Source: Bacillus thuringiensis
Lineage (GTDB): Bacteria; Bacillota; Bacilli; Bacillales; Bacillaceae_G
Reading direction: 5' to 3'
NCBI RefSeq assembly: GCF_014932895.1
Contig: NZ_JACYOF010000006.1
Coordinates: 62,001 to 126,000 of the forward strand
DNA: 64,000 nucleotides
The number at the start of each line of letters is the position of its first letter. The stretch's first letter is position 1. This document shows positions 27,496-36,457 of the stretch, one piece after another. The notes below the pieces were generated by a model. The model was not told the DNA's origin, ran no database searches, and worked only from the letters and a program-made list of their open reading frames with translations. A program made the translations under genes and the position numbers.

Positions 27496-28668
27496 TTAAA
27501 CCTCTACTCCTACTGCATCATACCATTTAAGGTCATTTTTCCAAATTGGCTTTTTAATTGTAGTGTCATAATACTGAAAACCAGTTGGTGCAATAGTTGG
27601 TCTTTGAAGGGTTGTACCAATCTCTGCATCTACTGGCTTATCGTTCACAGTTACTTGGTGAACTCCCTTATTAACATTTTCGGCACTTTTGGCATCGGGT
27701 TTCCAATACAAGTCTAATGTATCACCCTCGACGACTTTAGAAAACTTTGCATTTTTGACACCATCATAATTTGTTGCAACCACTGATTTAGATGTTGAAA
27801 TGGGAATCGAAGGTTTCTTATATGTTTCATATTTTGGAGTATCTGCGCCCCATTTTTTAGGTGACACTGAGAAAGCATCAATTCCTAAAACGACAGAGCC
27901 GATATATCCATTTGTGAAATAAGTTTGATTCTTTTTCATTACGCAATCAAGAGCGAATGTTTGAGTTCCAAATACTTCTCTGTATGTTTTATTACCTAAA
28001 TCTGGTTGTTTCTCTTGAAGATATCTAACCGCTTCATAAACCCTTAACTGATCATTCACTACTTGTTTTCCACTGTCATTTTGGTAATAGAACATATTCT
28101 CAAACATGACATAATCTTTTTCATTAATTACAGCGGGAACTTTATTAGGGTTTCCGTTAAAATCTATCCAATCTAAGTAAACATTAGAAGGTCTAAATAC
28201 CCAGTCGATATTCCAAGAGTTTGCAATACAATTCATTCCTTTAGAGTGAATATGATTAACCACATCATTTTGTAATTCTCGTGTTACTTTATAATCGTAA
28301 CCATATTCATCAATAAAGATTCCAGTCGCTCCTACTGTTGCCCACTCATCTACATATGCTTTGAATTGCTCTACAGTTAACCTTGTAGATGGTTCAATTT
28401 GTCCTAGTGGTACATATCCAAAAATCTCAAGGGAAGGTTTTTCTTTTCGTAACTTTGTAACTACACTCACTGTATTTTGGTATTCTTCATGAGATGGATG
28501 TTGATATTGGTCGCCTAATACTAAGATGTCATATTGTTTGAAGAAATCTACTGCACCATCAACACTCCAAGTATTATTAATAGATGTTGGATACCCATAG
28601 AATAAACAAGCATCTTTAACAGGTTTTTTCTTTTCTTCTACTACATTTCTTATTGTTGTCATAAACAT
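27496..28668 (-). CDS. GH114/TM1410-like phage tail-associated protein
   Basis: 390 residues. Residues about 15-270 look like a TIM-barrel of the TM1410 / GH114 type: ACLFYGYPTSINNTWSVDGA, YDILVLGDQYQHPSHEEY, GATGIFIDEYGYDYKVTR (acidic catalytic-type D/E pair) and MNCIANSWNIDWVFRPSN. The C-terminal 100 residues (VEGDTLDLYWKPDAK, FQYYDTTIKKPIWKNDLKWY) resemble the ends of phage fibre or baseplate proteins. It probably helps degrade or bind a surface polysaccharide. The start is ATG near 28668 with a weak site. Confidence 0.6.
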   Translation of the reverse strand: MFMTTIRNVVEEKKKPVKDACLFYGYPTSINNTWSVDGAVDFFKQYDILVLGDQYQHPSHEEYQNTVSVVTKLRKEKPSLEIFGYVPLGQIEPSTRLTVEQFKAYVDEWATVGATGIFIDEYGYDYKVTRELQNDVVNHIHSKGMNCIANSWNIDWVFRPSNVYLDWIDFNGNPNKVPAVINEKDYVMFENMFYYQNDSGKQVVNDQLRVYEAVRYLQEKQPDLGNKTYREVFGTQTFALDCVMKKNQTYFTNGYIGSVVLGIDAFSVSPKKWGADTPKYETYKKPSIPISTSKSVVATNYDGVKNAKFSKVVEGDTLDLYWKPDAKSAENVNKGVHQVTVNDKPVDAEIGTTLQRPTIAPTGFQYYDTTIKKPIWKNDLKWYDAVGVEV

Positions 28669-28713
28669 TCTCCATTCTTTTTATCGTTTTAGTTATTCGT
28701 ATATAAAATTATT

Positions 28714-28780
28714 AAAAAAGAGCAACCATGTATCGGTTGCCCTTTCGTCAAAATCTTATGTTATTACTATAATTCATATT
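28714..28780. repeat. Prophage terminator repeat, copy 2
   Basis: Same element as at 26183: AGAGCAACC...GGTTGCCCTTTCGTC with the TTATTACTATAATTCAT tail. It lies just downstream of the broken ArpU-like gene. Confidence 0.75.
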
Positions 28781-28810
28781 TGCAATAGTTTCGTTTCCCT
28801 AAAAGTAACC

Positions 28811-29197
28811 TTATAGATCATCCACAAACTTTATTATCTTTCTTACCTCAGCATGCTTACGTTTAATATAGTTTGGGCTTTAATTCAAATCCCATGCTAT
28901 TTGTTCTAATGTCATGCCATATATGTATTTCTTTACAAGTATTTGATTATCTAGCCCTTTAAACTTATTAATCAATTCCATTAGGTCATACATGACATTC
29001 ATTTCATTTGCCAACTCATATTCAATTGCTTCAATACGTTCCTCTACCTTTGCACCTTCCGATTCAGTAGTTAAACGTACTTCTCGCAAATCACCACTGA
29101 CCCAGCGTTTCAATTCAGCTTTTGCTTTATCTAAGTTGTAATCTAAGTATGCGATTCGTTCCTCTAATTTCTGATAGTCTTTCAGCCAGTCAAACAA
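28811..29197 (-). pseudogene. ArpU/DUF1492-type phage regulator, frameshifted
   Basis: Reads MFDWLKDYQKLEERIAYLDY through KYIYGMTLEQIAWDLN and a stop; the missing tail NYIKRKHAEVRKIIKF follows in another frame up to 28811. The intact paralogue at 43371 shows the full length. These sigma-like proteins with a C-terminal helix-turn-helix act on late phage promoters. One base change has split this copy. Confidence 0.75.
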
Positions 29198-29230
29198 ATG
29201 ATAATTCCCCCCAAACGGACTATAGAACCT

Positions 29231-29842
29231 CTAAATATTTTTTTCATAAATTGCTTGTGCAATTGTATGATAGTCAGCCTTTAAAACATTTATACTCTCA
29301 ACATATTCTTTTATATTTTTATGTAATCTGGAATTATAATCATCCTTCAGGTTCTTTTGCATCAATTCAATTTTTTTAGTTAGCATCTTTTTTATATCTT
29401 CATTTGCTCCTAAAGACATTTGAAATTGTGCATCAGTTTCAAACTGCTGAACCCTAATATTATTTCCTTGAAACAAGGATATATCAAAAATCATTTCCTG
29501 TAGAATCTCTCTTATTCTATATACAGCAAAAACTTGTTTTGTAGATATAGTGCCCAAAGGAAATTCCTTTAATAATTCTTCAATCGCCTTCAGTCCACTA
29601 ATACGCCCTTCCAAATTCGCTAGAAAATCTTCATATTTTTCATTAGCCATGTGGGACATGTATACATCCGCCCTGCTTAAAGACTCTTTACATATTAACT
29701 CAACCTGCTTATTATATTTTTCATCATTAGCCTCTTTAAGTTTCTTTGTTCCCCTATTGGTAAATTTCGCTCCAAACAATGCACCAATTAGCGTTCCTGA
29801 AACTGCTATTAATGTATTTAATAATGTCATATCAATTTTCAA
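29231..29842 (-). CDS. Unknown single-span membrane protein with coiled coil
   Basis: 203 residues. One N-terminal membrane helix (LNTLIAVSGTLIGALFGAKF) is followed by a charged helical region and long predicted helices to the end. Such anchored helical proteins are common in phage lysogeny and superinfection-exclusion regions. I do not recognise the family. Its start follows a weak site (GAGGAGGAAAAG). Confidence 0.5.
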   Translation of the reverse strand: MKIDMTLLNTLIAVSGTLIGALFGAKFTNRGTKKLKEANDEKYNKQVELICKESLSRADVYMSHMANEKYEDFLANLEGRISGLKAIEELLKEFPLGTISTKQVFAVYRIREILQEMIFDISLFQGNNIRVQQFETDAQFQMSLGANEDIKKMLTKKIELMQKNLKDDYNSRLHKNIKEYVESINVLKADYHTIAQAIYEKNI

Positions 29843-29905
29843 AACTTTTCCTCCTCATCAAAAATCGTCTTCCTCAAATTATATCAAATTCTATTCTTAA
29901 ATTAA

Positions 29906-30244
29906 TTATTCATAGAATTCATCAATCGACATTTGGGAAGGCGCCAAAGTAATAGAAACATTTTCACCAGCGAATGGATAAAGTTTATTTATTTTATCTT
30001 TTGTATCGCCTTTTACATTGAATTTCAGGGTAGTCTTCTTGCTATCACGTTGAATAGAAGCAAATTCAGCGCCAATTTGTTCAACCTCACTTTTCTCCAC
30101 AGTTAGATGAACAATTGTACCTGGCATTTTTAATAATTCATCAGCATGTGGTAATTCATCACTTAATACATGAAACTGTAAAAGTTCCTTTTTATCATCC
30201 TTTTGCATCTTTTTAAATAGTACGTTCAATTGAATTTTAGTCAT
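29906..30244 (-). CDS. Phage conserved protein of unknown function
   Basis: 112 residues, start ATG with AAAGGAGAA upstream. A beta-rich soluble protein (LNVLFKKMQKDDKKELLQF, GTIVHLTVEKSEVEQIGAEF). It ends IDEFYE. It sits directly downstream of the ERCC4 nuclease in a replication-type block; such small proteins in this position are often single-strand-binding or annealing helpers, which I cannot confirm. Confidence 0.5.
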   Translation of the reverse strand: MTKIQLNVLFKKMQKDDKKELLQFHVLSDELPHADELLKMPGTIVHLTVEKSEVEQIGAEFASIQRDSKKTTLKFNVKGDTKDKINKLYPFAGENVSITLAPSQMSIDEFYE

Positions 30245-30277
30245 GATTTATTTCTCCTTTGATTGTTTTAGTTTTCA

Positions 30278-30799
30278 TCATATGACGCCCTTTTTCAGAT
30301 ACTCACGAGCTATATATAAGAAATGATGATAAATGTAATTACCGGTTGTAGCTGGCTCAATAAATACTGTTGAAAATCCATACCGTACTTCAAATGTTTT
30401 TAAACTACCAAGTAACGCTTCTGGTTTGTATTGGCTTATATATTCGCCTTTTAATATTTTTTGATAGCCTTTCAGATCTTCCACAAGTAGAACAAATGGA
30501 TGTTTAGCAGCACGAATCAATTCATTTTCAAATCTTGTACGGTCTTTAATTGATTGGACCAATTCATCTACACCATTTTTCCTTTCTACTCCAGCACTTA
30601 AATAAATATCTCGTGTAATTCCCATTTCAGGATTTTTAGGAATTACAGCTGAATAATCGGCTGTATCAATTTTTCTAAGTCTGAATAGAACATTCTTTTT
30701 GCGAAAATAATCAAGCACATGTTGGTTTTTCTGTTCTCTTGTATCCACCAGGATTTCTTTTAACTCTTTTTCTGAGTATCGATAATGAATCGCTGGCAT
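30278..30799 (-). CDS. ERCC4-domain nuclease
   Basis: 173 residues. The XPF/ERCC4 nuclease core is clear: ILVDTREQKNQHVLDYFR, ADYSAV, and the VERKNGVDELVQSIKDR motif (G/V-ERK-x3-D) carrying the metal-binding Glu-Arg-Lys. Phages of Firmicutes carry such proteins in their replication/recombination modules to process branched DNA. Its start abuts the stop of the upstream gene (30800). Confidence 0.85.
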   Translation of the reverse strand: MPAIHYRYSEKELKEILVDTREQKNQHVLDYFRKKNVLFRLRKIDTADYSAVIPKNPEMGITRDIYLSAGVERKNGVDELVQSIKDRTRFENELIRAAKHPFVLLVEDLKGYQKILKGEYISQYKPEALLGSLKTFEVRYGFSTVFIEPATTGNYIYHHFLYIAREYLKKGVI

Positions 30800-31234
30800 T
30801 TATTTCACCTTTCTAAAGTGTGACATTGCACGATTGAATATTTCTTGTGAAAGCTCGTCCGTTAATTTATTTTCATAGTTGGCCACAGATTCTTTTACAT
30901 ATAACCAGCCATTAAGTGAAAAGTTTAAAGTTAATTCCATGACCAATCTTGCTGCAGCTTCATCATGATTAAACCAATCATTAATTTTCGGATTCATATC
31001 TTGTTCAGCACCGATAAAAAAATTAATAATTTGATCTATCGTTTGTTTTACTGCATGATCTTGGTCCGAATAATTCCCTTGCAAATATTTAATAATACGT
31101 AACTTGTATTCTTTTATAACTGATTCAATTTCAGGAGCAACCTTTTCATGGTTCTCAATGTATAAATCATCTCCATCAAGAACGAGCTTCGCTCCCATCG
31201 ATTGAACATCAGCACATATTTGTTTCGGATGCAT
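30800..31234 (-). CDS. Phage protein with TubC-docking-like N-terminus
   Basis: 144 residues. The first 50 residues (ICADVQSMGAKLVLDGDDLY, then IKEYKLRIIKYLQGN) resemble the TubC N-terminal docking fold that is widespread in phage replication genes. The remainder is helical and acidic. Directly adjacent to the ERCC4 gene, so one operon. Confidence 0.55.
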   Translation of the reverse strand: MHPKQICADVQSMGAKLVLDGDDLYIENHEKVAPEIESVIKEYKLRIIKYLQGNYSDQDHAVKQTIDQIINFFIGAEQDMNPKINDWFNHDEAAARLVMELTLNFSLNGWLYVKESVANYENKLTDELSQEIFNRAMSHFRKVK

Positions 31235-31239
31235 ATTAC

Positions 31240-31528
31240 ACCTCTTTTTCTAAAAGGGTTATCGAGGGTTACTAAGTTTTTCATTCAGTAACCCTCTACA
31301 AAACCAGTCGTATCAAGGGTCCAAGACTCATTTGGGTTATCGGGGTTACTAAAGTTACTCGTTTTTCTATTAAAGCCCTATATATATATTATTTTTTTAT
31401 TTATTTTCTTATAGGCTGTTATAGGAAACTCAGTAACCTTAGTAACCCATAAGCTATAAACCATTGATATAACAACATTTATACGGGTTATTAAAAAAAT
31501 AGTTCAGTAACCCTTTAGTAACCCAACA
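31240..31528. repeat. Iteron-like GGGTTACT / AGTAACCC repeats
   Basis: At least eight copies of GGGTTACT or its complement (or close variants GGGTTATC, CAGTAACC) lie in both directions, for example near 31268, 31298, 31347, 31430, 31441, 31505 and 31515, around an AT-rich centre (31378-31410, TATATATATTATTTTTTTAT). Repeated words flanking an AT-rich core next to replication genes look like a phage replication origin. Confidence 0.6.
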
Positions 31529-31780
31529 TCAAATCTTTTTCCTATTTATAGGAGTTATGTTACTTTCTTCTTTTTTATCGTCTGTTGAAAATAAACTCGC
31601 ACTAGCATAATTATTTAATGTCATGCCAATAATGAAAGTTTTGTTCTTCGCCCCTTTTTCTTTTTTAAATCCACGAATTTCTAATTGACGATAAAAGGCA
31701 CGATTCTTTAAATATCGCAAAAAAGGATCGAATAAAGATTCTTGGGAATATCGAATACGATATAAAGATTTAATTACTCA
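31529..31780 (-). pseudogene. C-terminal remnant of a phage replication protein
   Basis: The minus strand reads SLFDPFLRYLKNRAFYRQL, then RGFKKEKGAKNKTFIIGMTL and ends ITPINRKKI. It appears to be the tail of a primase/helicase-type phage protein. Its N-terminal part is missing, because the DNA to the right encodes the integrase on the other strand. Family assignment is weak. Confidence 0.45.
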
Positions 31781-32852
31781 AAAATTCAAAGAGAAATCCA
31801 AAAAAGGATTTTCAAGCAAAGCGGAAGCAAAATTAGCGGCTGAAGAAATGGAACGACAGTTACGTGAAGGCACTAATCCAACTGGCGAATCCATGAAAGA
31901 GTACCTCATTACATGGCTAAACGAATATAAAAAAGGGACAGTGGCAATAAATACGCTTTTCTCTCATCAGAACAATATAGAAAAACACATTATCCCTTAT
32001 TTTAAAAACATTCTTTTAAAAGATTTCAAACCAGTACTATACCAAAAGTTTATTAATTCTTTAGTCGATAACGGCTACAGTAGACGTACTATCGAAATTG
32101 TCCATGGAACTATGAATAACGCTATGGAAAAAGCTATAATTCTAGAAAAGATAACTAAAAACCCTTGTATAGGAGTAGAAATAAAAGTTAAAGCAAAAGA
32201 GTCTGAAGTGAAATTTATTGAATCGGATCGAATTGCTGACTTTTTAAGGGAAGCTTATAAATATGATTATATTTATTGGATTTTTTATAAAGCTCTTATT
32301 GAAACAGGGATGCGAAAAGGAGAAGCTGCCGCACTTCAATGGACTGACATTGACTTAAAGGAAAAGACCAATATCATAAATAAGTCATTGGATTTCAGGT
32401 TAGCTTCTAAAAATCCTGAAATGATGTTTGGAGATACAAAAAACTATAATTCAAAGCGAACAATCACTATTAGCGAAGGACTCGCTAGCGATTTACGCTT
32501 CCACCAGAAATATCAAAACCAAAATAAAATCGCATTAAATGATTGCTACTACTTTGAATTTAATTTAGTTTTCTGTAGAAACGATGGAAATTATTTACCT
32601 AAGTCCAGTCTTTTTAATTCTTTCTCTAGGATTTTAAAGAAAGCAGATTTGCCATCATTACCTATTCATTCATTACGTCATACACATGCTGTATTACAGC
32701 TTGAAGCTGGGGCATGCATGAAGTATTTACAAGAACGTCTTGGACATGGCAGTATGCAAATTACTGCCGATGTATATTCCCACATTAGTAAGAAGCTAGA
32801 TCAAGAAGCAATGGCCAAATTTGAGGAACATATGCGAAATATCTTAGAGTAA
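31695..32852 (+). pseudogene. Tyrosine recombinase (phage integrase), N-terminally deleted
   Basis: The frame is open from a stop at 31692 and reads FFKYRKKGSNKDSWEYRIRY (an AP2-like arm domain), KGFSSKAEAKLAAEEMER, a core-binding domain, and a full catalytic domain: R in ETGMRKGEAAAL, HSLRHTHAVLQL, LGHGSMQIT and Tyr in TADVYSHIS. There is no start codon with a ribosome site before the arm domain; the first ATG (31848) lies after it. The true 5' end was lost at the junction with the replication remnant. Translation from an internal start could still make a partial protein. Confidence 0.75.
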
Positions 32853-32929
32853 TTTTCAAGATATTTGTGGGCATTTTGTGGGCAGCAATTTTAAGTGCTC
32901 AAATTATAATTATTTTTCCCACATTAAAA

Positions 32930-32961
32930 AAACCCTCAACACGTTATGTGTCAAGGGTTTA
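32930..32961. terminator. Terminator hairpin (glnA-type locus)
   Basis: AACCCT-CAACAC and GTGTCA-AGGGTTT pair around a short loop, just beyond the stop codon of the glnA-like fragment (minus strand). Confidence 0.7.
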
Positions 32962-32967
32962 AGCCTC

Positions 32968-33035
32968 CTAGTATAGAGACATATATTGATCGCGTTCCCA
33001 TTTGTGAACTTGTGTGCGGAATATATACAGTCCGC
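32968..33035 (-). pseudogene. glnA 3'-end fragment, likely att site
   Basis: Minus-strand codons end FRTQVHKWERDQYMSLY and stop, which is the conserved C-terminus of Bacillus glutamine synthetase. The codons before it (IERLRGVSGLYI) do not match GlnA well, so only the last 50-60 bases are glnA. A short gene end beside an integrase gene is typical of an attachment-site copy that rebuilds the target gene. Confidence 0.6.
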
Positions 33036-33132
33036 TTACGCCTCTTAAACGTTCAATCATACTTGGTACTTCTTCAAAATCTATACTTGGATACTTTTTC
33101 TTACTCGATATAAAATACCCTCCTTACTGGCT

Positions 33133-33315
33133 TTATTTTGTTCTAGATACTGCTAATTCTTTTCCTAATTGTTCTGCATCAGACTTCTAGAATAAATTCA
33201 TATCTTTTGTCCGTTTCAATGAAATAATCCGTCCATCTTTAACTAATACATTTAATCTAGAACGATTTATATTCATTACTTCCATTGCTTCTGAAGTTAT
33301 TAAAATAAAACTCAT
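33133..33315 (-). pseudogene. Small helix-turn-helix (excisionase-like) protein with in-frame stop
   Basis: Reads MSFILITSEAMEVMNINRSR, LNVLVKDGRIISLKRTKDMN then LF, TAG, and KSDAEQLGKELAVSRTK. The N-terminal SEAMEVMNINRSRLNVLVK and the tail are typical of MerR-like excisionase-type DNA-binding proteins. The internal amber codon makes it a probable pseudogene. Confidence 0.6.
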
Positions 33316-33413
33316 TATATATAGAATCACATCTAATTAACCTTAATCCAGATATAGTCATCCTCATATTTAACATTTAATTTTAATCGAATCCCCTTCA
33401 TATAAACCTCTAA

Positions 33414-33695
33414 TTATTTTATACGGCCCTCATCAGCAGGTTGATCATATCTATCTAAGTCTAAATATAACTTAAACATATTTCCCTTCGTTAACTCAAA
33501 CTCCCATTTTAGAAAGTTATGTAGCATATTTTCTTTATTCATATAATTGTTTGCTTCAATATAATCTAGTAATTCATATAAATTATAGTATACTAAGCTA
33601 CTTGGTCTAAGGCCTTCACATCTTGGGCAAAATTCTCTATATCTGTCTTGTAATTGCATAATCATTTCTGTTCCACATTGATTACAGTTATACAT
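33414..33695 (-). CDS. Unknown 93-aa zinc-ribbon protein
   Basis: N-terminus MYNCNQCGTEMIMQLQDRYR and FCPRCEG form a C-x2-C...C-x2-C zinc ribbon; the rest is acidic and helical (YNLYELLDYIEANNYMNK). A run of G precedes the ATG as ribosome site. Family unknown. It is comparable in design to the zinc-ribbon gene at 16498 but not similar in sequence beyond the cysteines. Confidence 0.55.
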   Translation of the reverse strand: MYNCNQCGTEMIMQLQDRYREFCPRCEGLRPSSLVYYNLYELLDYIEANNYMNKENMLHNFLKWEFELTKGNMFKLYLDLDRYDQPADEGRIK

Positions 33696-33922
33696 ATAAC
33701 CCCCCCCTCTACTAGATGACCCAATTTCTCTCTTATTATCTGCCCCTGAAATTATAAATTATACTATTTTATTTAACAAATATTCCTTATTCAACTTAAA
33801 GTATAATTTATTCTTCAGGTGAATTTCTATCTTAGTTTTTGATTTTAATCCAAATATCAATACCCCTTTTGAGGTTTAGGTTACTGTGATGTATAATTAT
33901 CAAAAATTCTAAGGAGTTATAT

Positions 33923-34420
33923 ATGGTTAATATAAAAGTAATAGCTGAGGTTTTGAGGATAGGGTTACAAATTGGTTTATTTTCAAAAACTGAAGTAATC
34001 GAGTGGGCTGATCATACAATTGAAACATTAGATAGTCCTTCTATTGAAATTATAGAAGTTTCTTTATCCAGTAATGATAAGTTAGTTGATATTGTATCTA
34101 AATTAAAAAACATAAAAGGAACGTATGATAAAAAATTACCCGTAAAAATTATACTAGGACTGTTATGGGAGAAATTTATGATAAATGGAGAAAATGTATT
34201 GAAAATAAAACCATTTATATCTGATTTGATACATAATAATTGCTGTGAGGGATTCGATAATATAGATGAACAGCTGTATAATTTTAATGAAGAAATTGAT
34301 TTAGCCGCAGATAATATATATGGGGATCTAGAAGATATTAGTCAAGAAATAAAAAGCTTTTTATCTCCCTATAAAGATTATAGTATGCTCTTTCGTTTTG
34401 AGGATACCCGAAAATATTAA
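33923..34420 (+). CDS. Unknown 165-aa soluble protein
   Basis: Start ATG after TAAGGAG. Helical, acidic protein; the segment VIEWADHTIETLDSPSIEII then EVSLSS resembles immunity-type or DUF2247-like proteins of Bacillus, which help in contact-dependent toxin systems, but the resemblance is weak. It ends at a long terminator palindrome. Confidence 0.5.
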   Translation: MVNIKVIAEVLRIGLQIGLFSKTEVIEWADHTIETLDSPSIEIIEVSLSSNDKLVDIVSKLKNIKGTYDKKLPVKIILGLLWEKFMINGENVLKIKPFISDLIHNNCCEGFDNIDEQLYNFNEEIDLAADNIYGDLEDISQEIKSFLSPYKDYSMLFRFEDTRKY

Positions 34421-34460
34421 CTTGGTGGAAATGGGATTTTTACTAGATAGCGCAAATCAA

Positions 34461-34513
34461 TTACAATCAGTAAAGGCAGACTCTTATGAATAGTCCGCCT
34501 TTACTGATTGTAA
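34461..34513. terminator. 17-bp palindromic terminator
   Basis: TTACAATCAGTAAAGGC (34461-34477) is the exact complement of 34497-34513. It lies 40 bases after the 33923 gene, between convergent genes, and can serve both. Confidence 0.8.
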
Positions 34514-34640
34514 TTATCTCACATATACATATGCTTCATTAGCAGTGACATAGCATGCTTTACCTTTACTGCTGTGTAATTTGTATTGATAGGTTAAATT
34601 CATAATTTAGTAGATAAATATCTAATTAATAATTTAAAAA

Positions 34641-35402
34641 CTACTTTTTCTCAATGATATCAATTGATACTTTATTATTATTTGTATAGATCTTTGCAAA
34701 TTCAGTAGCATTACTAATAGGATTAATAGGCTTGCTATCTATTAAAATATCACTAAATGTAGCTCTATATTGGGTATTTACTTTAATATTTTTCGTTTGA
34801 CTGTCATCTTTTACTGCAATTGTAGATAACGCTTTCCAATTATTAACTTTACTAATATTAGTATTCTTGATTTCAGAAATTAACCTTCCTGTATAGCCTT
34901 TTCCATTTGTTCCCCAGTAGGTTGCCCTAGTGTTGCCATTTAAGTTCTTATAAATCGTAAGTTGAACTTCAGTTCCTGGTTTAAAACCATTCAAGTTCGT
35001 AAACTCATCTTTCCCCTCAATATAAATGGGTTCTTTATTGCTGCCTACTTTCATATAGGGTTTCCAAACATTATATGTTTCACTATACAAAAATCCAATA
35101 TCTGACTCCACTGGACCAGAAAAACCAGAATAAATATAAAGTCCACCACCTGTCGCTTTAAGTGTTCCATTACTATTTTTGATTTCTGGTAATGTTACTT
35201 TTGTAGTTAAAACTGAACCTGTACTATTTAAGATTGCTCGGCCACCAATACCTTTTTTAATTGGTTCTGCTTGAAGTGCCTTCACGTATGAATGCGTTTT
35301 CATTTCATCGGCATTTGCTTGAGTTATACCAATCCCTCCCAATCCACTAATTACCATTCCACTTACTAACGCATAACCCATTATTTTTCTAAATTTTTTC
35401 AC
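34641..35402 (-). CDS. Secreted YrpD-like protein
   Basis: 253 residues with a classical signal peptide (KKFRKIMGYALVSGMVISG ... QANA-D). The mature part begins after an ITQANA cut site and contains IGGRAILNSTGSVLTTKVTL, TGGGLYIYSGFSGPVESDIG and FLYSETYNVWKPYMK, which match my memory of Bacillus YrpD family proteins; the function of these is unknown. Good ribosome site (GAGGAGG). Single gene with gaps on both sides. Confidence 0.6.
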   Translation of the reverse strand: MKKFRKIMGYALVSGMVISGLGGIGITQANADEMKTHSYVKALQAEPIKKGIGGRAILNSTGSVLTTKVTLPEIKNSNGTLKATGGGLYIYSGFSGPVESDIGFLYSETYNVWKPYMKVGSNKEPIYIEGKDEFTNLNGFKPGTEVQLTIYKNLNGNTRATYWGTNGKGYTGRLISEIKNTNISKVNNWKALSTIAVKDDSQTKNIKVNTQYRATFSDILIDSKPINPISNATEFAKIYTNNNKVSIDIIEKK

Positions 35403-35596
35403 GATAAATCCTCCTCTTAACTTTATATATTACAATCCAAATATATCATACATTTTATTCCATGGGATTATATAACATTTTTATAAAATTTATACTTATT
35501 ATTAAGAAAATTCGATCTTTAATCAAATTTTTTTGTTCAATAAAAATGTTTTATTAACCAAATAGAATCGCGTTCAACTAAACTTGTTTAAATAAT

Positions 35597-35624
35597 AAAG
35601 TCCATTTCAATTGAAATGGACTTT
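35597..35624. terminator. Perfect palindrome AAAGTCCATTTCAATTGAAA
   Basis: 28-base perfect palindrome AAAGTCCATTTCAA/TTGAAATGGACTTT with no loop spacer. It lies about 150 bases left of the small 35777 gene, whose transcription it may end. Confidence 0.7.
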
Positions 35625-35776
35625 GAAACATTATATAAGAAAACTTCTAATCGAGTTTCCTATTACCAAATTTAGGAATCACTTTTCAACTTATAATACT
35701 TCATGTTAAGGCAAATAGCTACTACAGAGCTTCCGATAAACCCTATTACAACATAACATATGTCTTCCTCCGTTTC

Positions 35777-35974
35777 TTATTGTTTAGCAAACTTATTGTG
35801 TAAATATTTCACATGTTTCTTTTCAATAATCTTATCGATAATGTTTGCTCGCAATATAGTTTGATAGATATGTTTGATCTCTACTTCCGTTAGTTTTACA
35901 TTGGCATAGGATTCAATACATTTTTTTAGATTGTTATAATATAAAACATGTTCACATTTAGAGTGAACATTCAT
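35777..35974 (-). CDS. Unknown 65-aa protein
   Basis: Lysine-rich helical peptide (MNVHSKCEHVLYYNNLKKCI, VKLTEVEIKHIYQTILRANI). No ribosome site of note. It could be a small regulator, or a relic. Confidence 0.35.
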   Translation of the reverse strand: MNVHSKCEHVLYYNNLKKCIESYANVKLTEVEIKHIYQTILRANIIDKIIEKKHVKYLHNKFAKQ

Positions 35975-35975
35975 T

Positions 35976-36270
35976 TTATTCAGACTTTAATTCATGGTAG
36001 AATGCTACAATAGAGATACGAGGCAGCTCTTGCTTCACTATCCATTTGATCGCTTTCATATTTTTATAGTTTTGTCGAAATGGATTTTGAAAGGAGTGTT
36101 TCTTTCTAAAAATATATTGTGTCCACCTTGCTGCCCAAATGATCCTAAAGGTCATAGTAACGTAAAAATCATCTAATGTTTCCGACAGTACCATCAATTC
36201 CCAATCCTATTCTCACACTAGCAGAGGTAGAAAAATCTCTGCTAAGTCCTAAAGCTTTTTATGTTAAAGA
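35976..36270. other. Gene relic region
   Basis: On the minus strand around 36180-36270 the reading LGLSRDFSTSASVRIGLGID then GTVGNIR looks like the end of a real, unidentified enzyme gene followed by non-coding DNA. Other open frames here lack ribosome sites and look accidental. Confidence 0.3.
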
Positions 36271-36457
36271 TTAATATAAAAAAGAGGACAGGAAAACCCT
36301 GACATTACGATTTTCTCCCACTTCTCTACTTATCAAGTAACACAATGCAGGTAGTAAAGTATACATTTCTACTTTTCTATCTGCGCGTAGTTTGCGAAAA
36401 ATCTTCACTAGAACCACCATTAGCTCATTTACATGATTATCGATATAGGAATTAGTT

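Noticed and set aside
31240-31528. GGGTTACT repeats as CRISPR
   Set aside because: Short, irregular spacing and mixed orientation fit iterons, not CRISPR repeats.
35976-36197. 73-aa minus-strand frame with aromatic residues
   Set aside because: A competing frame in the same place reads like a real gene end (SVRIGLGIDGTVGNIR); the 73-aa frame lacks a ribosome site.
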